Shown: piece after piece, positions 41,143 to 46,692 of the stretch
How positions within the stretch are numbered: position 1 is the first letter of the stretch
Layout of the letters: the number at the start of each line of letters is the position of its first letter
DNA from: Kiritimatiellia bacterium
GTDB lineage: Bacteria; Verrucomicrobiota; Kiritimatiellia; RFP12; UBA1067
Length of the DNA: 48,156 nt
Direction of reading: 5' to 3'
Assembly: GCA_017525225.1 (NCBI GenBank)
Contig: JAFXTB010000054.1
Coordinates: 1 to 48,156 of the forward strand
Translations under genes and position numbers: made by a program
The notes under the pieces: model-generated
Databases searched by the model: none
The model's input: the letters and a program-made list of their open reading frames with translations, nothing else
What the model was told of the DNA's origin: nothing

Positions 41143-43362
41143 TCAACTCCCCAGAGCATTGTTTTCGTTGCGGAGAGTTTCGGTGACTTGGGGTTTATAT
41201 GCCGTTGCCTGTGGATTTGACACACGCAAAAGACGGACCTCCTCGTCGCGGTTGAGGACCTCGACATAGCAGGGCGGGTGACCTCCACGGCAGAAAAGTC
41301 CGTGTACCGACCCTATTCCTTCCGATGCCATGACGTCCTTCACCAACTCAACCATCTCGACTGTTATCCTGAGCCCTGGCACGAATACCGGTATCCCCGG
41401 CGGATATGGCACAAGGAACTGGGAGGCGATGCGTCCGATAGACGCATCAAGCGTCACGAATTCGCCGTCGCAAAGCGCCGCGTCTCGCGGCAGCACCACT
41501 GGCTGTCCCCCGACCGCACTGGAAACCGACTCGTCGTTGTCGACGCCGAACATCGGGCGTCCGATGAGTGCGCGGTTGAGGCGGCAGACGCGGAACAGGC
41601 ACTCGAAATGCTCCTCTACCGTACCGACAGTCACCAGGAAGAGTATCGTCGTCGAAGTTGATTTCTCCCACTGGATGTGGGACTTCAACAGCGCCTTCTT
41701 GAACGCGGCGCACGCCTCTGGGCTGCGCAGCATCAGTACGATCTTCAGCGGATCCTTCAGGTAGCCAGACGCCGACCATGGGTCGTCAGTTCCCGCGATG
41801 TCCGCAAGGTCCGCGAAGCACTCGCCTTCAGGCAATCCGCACTCTGCAGCCACTCGCGCGCGAAAGTCGGCCGCCCACTTCAGGCGCTCGTCTATGAGCT
41901 TCATTCCCTCAAGCCGCATCTGCACGCCGGCGACGTCGAGGGTCGCCAGAAACGGATAGTGCGGCGAGGTCGAATGCCAGTAGCGTAGAAATTCGTGCAG
42001 GTCGTGCGTGAACTTCTCGAACGAGCCGTGTCCATTGAGCGAGAAGCGACGCCTGAGCCAGCGGAACTGTGGCGATGCGTCCTCCTCCAGAAGCGCCTTG
42101 AACCTCAGGGAGACGTGGATCATCGAAGACTGGGAGAACGCGGCCATCGTCTTGTGGGTTGACTGCACGGCAAAGTGCGCTCCGCTCGTCTCGTTGACGG
42201 CGTTATACCGCATCGCGCGCCCGGCCACGCAGTCCGGGCGCGTATAGAAAGGATGAAACGCCATGTATCCGGCCCAGGCCTCGTCCGCATAGAACAGTAC
42301 GCCCGCCTGTTCGCAGAACCGCGACACCTTCCACACCGGATATAGCACGCCCTCGTATGTGCATGTCGTTAGGACGAGCAGTCGCGGACGTGGCGATTCC
42401 GCCGCCTCCAGCGCGCACTGGATATCGTGGAGAGACACTGGCCCCCAAACGCCCAGGCGCGAGTTCCATCGCGATGGCAGGTAGCGCGGCACCGCACCAG
42501 ACGTCACAATCGCATGATGCACCGACTTGTGGCAGTTGCGGTCGACCAGCACCACCTCGCCCGGCTTCAGGAGCGTCATGAGCATGGCCTTGTTCGAGGT
42601 CGATGTGCCGTTCGTCACATAGCGGCTCAAGGCGCTGCCGAATATCTCCGACGACAGTTTCTGCGCCTCCGACAGCGGCGTCTGCGCCTCCGGACTCGAA
42701 AGATCGCCAAGGGACTCCACCGACACCGACAGGTCGGAGCGGAATATCATCGAGCCGAAAGCTTCGTACAGCCCGCGCAGAAACGGAGAGTCGGAGAACG
42801 CCTTACCGCCGTTGTGTCCAGGAGTATGCCAGTTCGTCCCGGCCTTGACCTGCACATACTGTCGCATGGCGCTTGCGAAGCGCGGCAGCCAGAACGCCTT
42901 GAAGAGATGGACGATACGCTCGCGGTAGAAGTCGGGACGAGACAGGACCTCTATTCCTTTCTTCGCCCAGCGGCGCTGCGGCACGACGATTGACGGACGT
43001 CCCGGATAGACAACGGCGACTTTCGGAAGCGCGGGGATGTACGTCTTGAGCCAATCCTTCAGCGGTACGTCGCGAATGTTCTCGGAATAGAAGCAGTCGT
43101 CCACCATGAACAGGCAGACGTCATCGCCGCCCTCGGTCATGCCGCGCGACGGGTCGCCGCCTATGAAAAGCGCATCCGGGATCGCATCGGGCGAAGATAC
43201 CGTCTTCAACTTGAGGGGCGGGTATTCAAGAGGCATGCGGACATTGAACGCCTCGGCGCAGAAATCGCGGAAGGCGTCCGACATGCCGTGTTCGACGACC
43301 GAAAGCATGTCGCCGTCGCCTGCGTCCGGCGCATGCAGCCAAAGGATGGTAAGTGTTCTCAT
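41143..43362 (-). CDS. PLP-dependent Orn/Lys/Arg decarboxylase (fold III class, large form)
   Basis: A 739-residue enzyme of usual length for AdiA/CadA/SpeC relatives. Residues 1-160 form the receiver-like wing domain. Then come GTNWHTPGHNGG (175-186), DRNCHKSVHHAIV (274 on), DEAWAGY, and STHKTMAAFSQSSMIH with the PLP-binding Lys at 404. It removes CO2 from arginine, lysine or ornithine to give agmatine, cadaverine or putrescine; the DRNCHKS segment is closer to arginine/lysine enzymes, but the choice is not certain. Its ATG overlaps the stop of a 43-residue ORF. Confidence 0.85.
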   Translation of the reverse strand: MRTLTILWLHAPDAGDGDMLSVVEHGMSDAFRDFCAEAFNVRMPLEYPPLKLKTVSSPDAIPDALFIGGDPSRGMTEGGDDVCLFMVDDCFYSENIRDVPLKDWLKTYIPALPKVAVVYPGRPSIVVPQRRWAKKGIEVLSRPDFYRERIVHLFKAFWLPRFASAMRQYVQVKAGTNWHTPGHNGGKAFSDSPFLRGLYEAFGSMIFRSDLSVSVESLGDLSSPEAQTPLSEAQKLSSEIFGSALSRYVTNGTSTSNKAMLMTLLKPGEVVLVDRNCHKSVHHAIVTSGAVPRYLPSRWNSRLGVWGPVSLHDIQCALEAAESPRPRLLVLTTCTYEGVLYPVWKVSRFCEQAGVLFYADEAWAGYMAFHPFYTRPDCVAGRAMRYNAVNETSGAHFAVQSTHKTMAAFSQSSMIHVSLRFKALLEEDASPQFRWLRRRFSLNGHGSFEKFTHDLHEFLRYWHSTSPHYPFLATLDVAGVQMRLEGMKLIDERLKWAADFRARVAAECGLPEGECFADLADIAGTDDPWSASGYLKDPLKIVLMLRSPEACAAFKKALLKSHIQWEKSTSTTILFLVTVGTVEEHFECLFRVCRLNRALIGRPMFGVDNDESVSSAVGGQPVVLPRDAALCDGEFVTLDASIGRIASQFLVPYPPGIPVFVPGLRITVEMVELVKDVMASEGIGSVHGLFCRGGHPPCYVEVLNRDEEVRLLRVSNPQATAYKPQVTETLRNENNALGS

Positions 43363-43490
43363 CTTGTACTTCGCCCCATCTTGCCGTTCCACGCAATCTT
43401 GACTCCGTCTGCGCCGTTTCCGATTGCAAGAAACGCTGCGGCTATGAGTGATGCTGTCATGTTTGGCTCCTTCCTCTTGAGAATGTTCAT
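43359..43490 (-). CDS. 43-residue peptide gene coupled to the decarboxylase
   Basis: ATG at 43490 with AAAGGAAACGAC before it opens 43 codons whose TGA overlaps the ATG of the decarboxylase (ATGA). A second in-frame ATG at 43460 also has a strong AGGAAGGAG and would give 33 residues, MTASLIAAAFLAIGNG onward. The N-terminal part is hydrophobic and the end basic (WNGKMGRSTR). No family is recognised. It may be a leader peptide tuning decarboxylase translation, as known for other polyamine genes, or a small functional peptide. Two good ribosome-binding sites argue that it is translated. Confidence 0.55.
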   Translation of the reverse strand: MNILKRKEPNMTASLIAAAFLAIGNGADGVKIAWNGKMGRSTR

Positions 43491-43529
43491 TTGTCGTTTC
43501 CTTTCAGTAGTTGTTCGTAAATTCCTTGT

Positions 43530-44219
43530 TCACACCTCCACCCATGTCGGCTCGTAGGCGATCTCGTAACGTTCGTCGAGGCGGGAGACGTTGTAGATGC
43601 GGCTTCCCTCGAGATCAACTCCGCCGTGCTGGCCCGTGTGGATATGTCCGCAGAACACAAGACGCGGACGCTTCTCGATGATGGTCTCGGTCAGCTCCGG
43701 CGATCCGAAATGCTCGGAGTCTGTCTGGAGCGAGCGGTCAACATCGCTTCCCGGAATGCGCGGCGGCGAATGTGTGACCAGCACATCTATCCCCGCAGGA
43801 ATCTTCGAGAACCAGCTGACGAGCGTGTCGTGTTCGCCCTCGAACGCCCACGAGTAGGAGATGATCGGCACCCATGGAGTCCCATAGAACTTTACGCCGT
43901 CGATTTCCGTCCCCCTGTCGCCAAGGAAATGGACGTTCGGCGAGAACTCGTACTTCCAGTCGATTCCTTGATCCTTGAAGAGTATGTGTGCAATCGGATA
44001 GAAGTCGTGGTTGCCGGGAATGACAACGAACTGGATGTCGGGATGCGAAGCCGTCCATTCGCGGAACTTCTTGTTGATCCACTTTTTCTGGTCGTTGATG
44101 TGCCACGGCCCGCGACCGCGCAGCGGCGCGATATCGCCTGCGAGGACGACGACATCCGCCCCCTTGGGGTCGAGTCCCTCTAGGTTGCCGTGCAGATCAG
44201 ATGTCGCCATAATTCTCAT
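43530..44219 (-). CDS. calcineurin-like metallophosphoesterase
   Basis: A 229-residue protein with all family metal motifs: TSDLHGN (6-12), LAGDI (26-30), IPGNHDF, VTHSPPR and CGHIHTGQHGG. The fold hydrolyses phosphomono- or diesters in proteins, nucleotides or nucleic acids with two metal ions. Its ATG overlaps the stop of the preceding small gene (ATGA), tying it to an RlaP-like nucleotidyltransferase; RNA-end or nucleotide phosphoester hydrolysis is therefore a reasonable inference. The decarboxylase peptide gene begins 39 nt after its stop. Confidence 0.88.
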   Translation of the reverse strand: MRIMATSDLHGNLEGLDPKGADVVVLAGDIAPLRGRGPWHINDQKKWINKKFREWTASHPDIQFVVIPGNHDFYPIAHILFKDQGIDWKYEFSPNVHFLGDRGTEIDGVKFYGTPWVPIISYSWAFEGEHDTLVSWFSKIPAGIDVLVTHSPPRIPGSDVDRSLQTDSEHFGSPELTETIIEKRPRLVFCGHIHTGQHGGVDLEGSRIYNVSRLDERYEIAYEPTWVEV

Positions 44220-44572
44220 TGAGATGCTTCCTCCGTGACAGTACTCTTCACGTAACTCCTGAAAACATCTTCAAGCTTGGCGTATGCGTCACTCGACACA
44301 CCATGCTTGTGCCAAGGATGCGCGGCAACCGAATCGTATCTGTCCACCAGCAGATCGGCAAGCCTTGCGTCCGGCGTCACGGTATCCGACTCAAGGGCGT
44401 GTTCCTTCTGCACAAGGACCTCACGTATCGCGGCCAGCTCGTCGGCTTCCAGTTCCGTTCCTGCAAGCACATCGGCGAACGGCGTTGGCGGCATTTTCTC
44501 GACAGCCATCGCGTATCTCAGGCAGAGAGCGGCGCGGAGAGCGTAACAGAGTCCCTGTTCCATCTCTCTCAT
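44216..44572 (-). CDS. small helical partner of the nucleotidyltransferase
   Basis: A 118-residue helical protein. LCYALRAALCLRYAMAVEKMPPTPFADVL resembles the C-terminal helical part that follows the catalytic domain in YcgL/RlaP-type nucleotidyltransferases, here as a separate protein. RYDSVAAH (Arg-x6-His) could instead be read as the HEPN RNase signature, as in MNT-HEPN pairs; I consider this the weaker option. The ATG at 44572 overlaps the RlaP-like stop, and its own stop overlaps the phosphoesterase start, so the three proteins are translated together. The frame to 44713 is an extension into the neighbour. Confidence 0.5.
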   Translation of the reverse strand: MREMEQGLCYALRAALCLRYAMAVEKMPPTPFADVLAGTELEADELAAIREVLVQKEHALESDTVTPDARLADLLVDRYDSVAAHPWHKHGVSSDAYAKLEDVFRSYVKSTVTEEASQ

Positions 44573-45648
44573 GACACTCCAGCCTCCTTCATCACGGACG
44601 CGATAAGCTCGTCGATCTTCACCTTGTCGCAGTCGGGCGGGAGACTTCCCTTGCCAGCCTCGATGACGGACTTCTTCTCGTCCGCAAAGGCCATGATATC
44701 GTCGAACTGCCACTCGCCGCGCCGGATCGAAAGCAGCGTCTCAAGCCGCTCTCCGTCAAAGCGCACGATTGGTTCGCCCGTCTTGACGATGTTCTCGCCT
44801 GAAAGCAGAAGACGGACGAGGTGCATCATGTTCTTGGCGTCGTAGTCCATCTGGCCGCGCTCCTGCGCCGTCCAGCGCGACTCGTTACGGTTTCGCCGCC
44901 AGTCCCAATACTCGTGGTGCTGACGCTTCGCGTTATTGAAGGCCTGTTCGTTATAGATGAGAATGCCGATCCTCTTCTCGCGGTCAAGATCGGCAACGGC
45001 GGTCTCGACGAGCATTCCCCCGTGGAATATGCCGCCCGTCGACGCACCATAGTCATACAGTGCGAACATATCCGCCGCGCGGTTACCCACAAGCCTCGTC
45101 ACCTTGCAGTTGGAGAGATTTACATCCGTTTCCCTGACAGGGACGGCTCTTCCCTTGGCATCGCCGAGAAACAGGCAATAGTCCTCCGCCTGCGGCGGCT
45201 CCTCCGGCCACGGATTCCACACGCACTTGTTCGTTCCTTTTGCCTTCTTGATCTGGCTCAACGCATAGCCGAGGTGGCTATCCACGGCCTTCTGCGTGAC
45301 GAACAGACCCCTGTTGGCGACGAGCAAGGAATGCGCCGGAGAGGTTTTCAGAATGCAGTCCTCCGGCAGGAACAGCATCTCCATCGTCGTCGGGTTCGCC
45401 TCGGCCATCAGCTCGCAGAAGCGGACAAGCGAATAGTACGTCCTGTCGTTTCGCTCGTCGGAGACCTGCTTCGGCGGTTGGGCAAGCCGCGCATACTCGG
45501 CGGACGGCACGACGAAGATACCGCGAACGTCCGTATCGCTGTTCGCGTTCTGCGTTCCGTATGCCCGGCTCCCGACGATTCCACGGAATATCACCGCAGA
45601 ATTAGAAGGATTCTCAAGCTCGTGGATGTCATAATGATACCGCATCAT
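44569..45648 (-). CDS. RlaP-like (PF10127-type) DNA-polymerase-beta-fold nucleotidyltransferase
   Basis: A 359-residue protein with the pol-beta catalytic pattern GSRAYGTQNANSDTDVRG: Gly-Ser at 26-27 and Asp at 38 and 40. TMEMLFLP, VTQKAVDSHLGYALSQI and, near the end, YDAKNMMHLVRLLL and LLSIRRGEW are typical of the RlaP/YcgL group, which is linked with RNA ligases and RNA repair. It likely adds nucleotides to RNA ends or to another acceptor. The ATG at 45648 overlaps the stop of the winged-helix ORF; the frame to 45663 adds five residues. No RNA ligase is in the window. Confidence 0.75.
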   Translation of the reverse strand: MMRYHYDIHELENPSNSAVIFRGIVGSRAYGTQNANSDTDVRGIFVVPSAEYARLAQPPKQVSDERNDRTYYSLVRFCELMAEANPTTMEMLFLPEDCILKTSPAHSLLVANRGLFVTQKAVDSHLGYALSQIKKAKGTNKCVWNPWPEEPPQAEDYCLFLGDAKGRAVPVRETDVNLSNCKVTRLVGNRAADMFALYDYGASTGGIFHGGMLVETAVADLDREKRIGILIYNEQAFNNAKRQHHEYWDWRRNRNESRWTAQERGQMDYDAKNMMHLVRLLLSGENIVKTGEPIVRFDGERLETLLSIRRGEWQFDDIMAFADEKKSVIEAGKGSLPPDCDKVKIDELIASVMKEAGVS

Positions 45649-46007
45649 TTCTTTACAATCCACCGGCCTCCCTTGTCCCCGCCTTCACGAACAAGAAGAC
45701 CGACAGCCTTCATAGCACGTATGGCGCGCCAAACGCTTATCTCGGAAATACCGAGTAATTGCATCAGTCGTTTAGTGTCTATTTCTGGCTCGTCAGCAAT
45801 GGCAGCAAGAACTCTACGGGCCTTATCTCGGAAATCGTTTCGATATGCGCCCATAAGAACCTCAAAGTCAGCATTTACACCTTCAGTTCTCGGATTTTCT
45901 CCTTCACTTAGCGTCATTTCCTCCTTCACTTCCGGAGTTTTCTCCTTCAGTTCCTGGTTTTTCTCCTGCACTTCCACCTTTTTTACCCCCACTTCGGGCT
46001 TTTCCAC
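45645..46007 (-). CDS. winged-helix C-terminal part of a split AlbA-type regulator
   Basis: A 120-residue frame starting at GTG. The first 50 residues are repeats of Glu/Lys/Val/Pro (EKPEVGV, EKNQELKEKTPEVKEE). Residues 57-120 are a winged helix: RRVLAAIADEPEIDTKRLMQLLGISEISVWRAIRAM. Such a domain normally ends AlbA/Schlafen-type ATP-binding regulators. Read one frame earlier at the G8 tract, it continues directly from the upstream ORF, so it is probably the second half of one gene rather than an independent protein. Its stop overlaps the RlaP-like start. Confidence 0.6.
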   Translation of the reverse strand: MEKPEVGVKKVEVQEKNQELKEKTPEVKEEMTLSEGENPRTEGVNADFEVLMGAYRNDFRDKARRVLAAIADEPEIDTKRLMQLLGISEISVWRAIRAMKAVGLLVREGGDKGGRWIVKK

Positions 46008-46065
46008 CCCCAGTTCCGCAGTTCCCCCCCCACTTCTGGGGTTTTTTCCCCCAGTTCCGAATCGT
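45915..46065 (-). repeat. degenerate tandem repeats coding an ELGEKTPEVG-type linker
   Basis: Units of roughly 30 nt encode ELGEKTPEVG, ELGVEKPEVG and ELKEKTPEVK with several G5-G8 and A6 runs. The shared peptide across the frame break is the evidence that the two flanking ORFs were one gene. Confidence 0.65.
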
Positions 46066-46414
46066 TGGCCTCAAACTCAACCATCACCTTGGTGCGGTCG
46101 GGTTCGTAGCTCTCGACGATGGATGGCGTGGCGAAATGCTCCTTTTCCCAAGTGCCGTAGAGGCTTGAAAGCCCCATGCCGGAACGTTCGCCGATGCGGA
46201 CAAGCGAGAAAAAAGTCTCCGTGTTCGCCAGCCCCTCGATCTCGTGCTTGCCGTCATTCTCGCGGACGCCAAGGATGATGATGCCGCCGTCCGTATTGGC
46301 GAATGAGCTGTACGACGGCCAGAAATCGGCGGGCACGCCGCCCCGCGCACGCTTGAACTCGACGGCGGCATTCTCGCTCTTCGTGATAAGGTTCTTTATC
46401 TCTTCGTTATTCAT
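45983..46414 (-). pseudogene. AlbA_2/Schlafen-type regulator, shortened and frame-shifted (or phase-off)
   Basis: A 143-residue frame. The first 60 residues form an AlbA_2 domain (AAVEFKRARG then FANTDGGIIILGVREN). Then, without the usual long middle part, it jumps to a C-terminal ATPase-like end (RIGERSGMGLSSLYGTWEKEHF and EPDRTKVMVEF). It thus appears internally deleted relative to the usual 450-550-residue proteins. At a G8 tract (46024-46031) the frame runs into nonsense (LRNWGWKSPKWG). One more G, or a -1 slip, restores the repeat linker and the winged helix. ATG at 46414 is likely; TTG at 46423 is possible. It heads the RlaP-like operon, so it may control it. Confidence 0.6.
46024..46031 (-). 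repeat. G8 homopolymer at the frame break
   Basis: Eight C on the plus strand, eight G in the coding sense, reading GTG GGG GGG GAA. A change to 9 or 6 G would join the two ORFs. The run also contains the heptamer G GGG GGG, suited to -1 ribosomal slipping. Confidence 0.8.
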
Positions 46415-46449
46415 CAGATTCAATGGTTCCTTAAAAACATGATGATGTA

Positions 46450-46458
46450 ATTATACCA
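46450..46458 (-). promoter_or_regulatory. extended -10 of the AlbA/RlaP-like operon
   Basis: TGGTATAAT on the minus strand, about 36 nt before the AlbA ATG. The leader includes a 6-codon frame (MFLRNH) and AAGGA. The adjoining 46460-46558 has no gene; a weak stem (TTCTCC/GGAGAA at about 46513-46538) is all that I see. Confidence 0.6.
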
Positions 46459-46558
46459 TATTTCGGGTGTGACGAGGTTCTGAATATGTGATAAATGCTG
46501 AACCATAAAACTTCTCCCCGAAAAAGTTGGTGGAGAAAATATTTCTATTTTTTCTGAT

Positions 46559-46639
46559 TCAACTTTCGCATGCCCCGCAGTTGCTGCACCCGTTGCAGGT
46601 GAGACGCGAGCCGCACGTGGCGCAGTCAAACTGTGCCAT
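46559..46639 (-). CDS. 26-residue Cys-rich peptide, possible metal-binding knuckle
   Basis: ATG at 46639 opens 26 codons with six cysteines spaced C-x2-C-x5-C-x2-C-x2-C-x2-C in a Gly/Asn/Ser-rich chain (MAQFDCATCGSRLTCNGC, then SNCGACES). GGGGAAG stands directly before the ATG as ribosome-binding site. Cysteine is too frequent for chance, and three or more CxxC pairs suggest binding of zinc or an iron-sulphur centre. It follows the coiled-coil gene by 53 nt and may share its transcript. I know no named family; it is too short for routine gene callers. Confidence 0.55.
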   Translation of the reverse strand: MAQFDCATCGSRLTCNGCSNCGACES

Positions 46640-46640
46640 C

Positions 46641-46666
46641 TTCCCCAGGCAAAGACAATTGGGGAA
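46641..46666 (-). promoter_or_regulatory. hairpin covering the ribosome-binding site of the Cys-rich peptide
   Basis: TTCCCC and GGGGAA form a 6-bp stem with a 14-nt loop; the 3' arm is the ribosome-binding site itself, adjacent to the ATG. Pairing would hide the site and so could control translation. Confidence 0.35.
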
Positions 46667-46692
46667 TCATTCCATTACACATCAGTACCATT

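Noticed and set aside
44489-44496. HEPN RNase as the main reading of the 118-residue protein
   Set aside because: Only a loose R-x6-H is seen and the four-helix pattern was not verified; resemblance to the C-terminal region of RlaP/YcgL proteins is stronger. Kept as an alternative.
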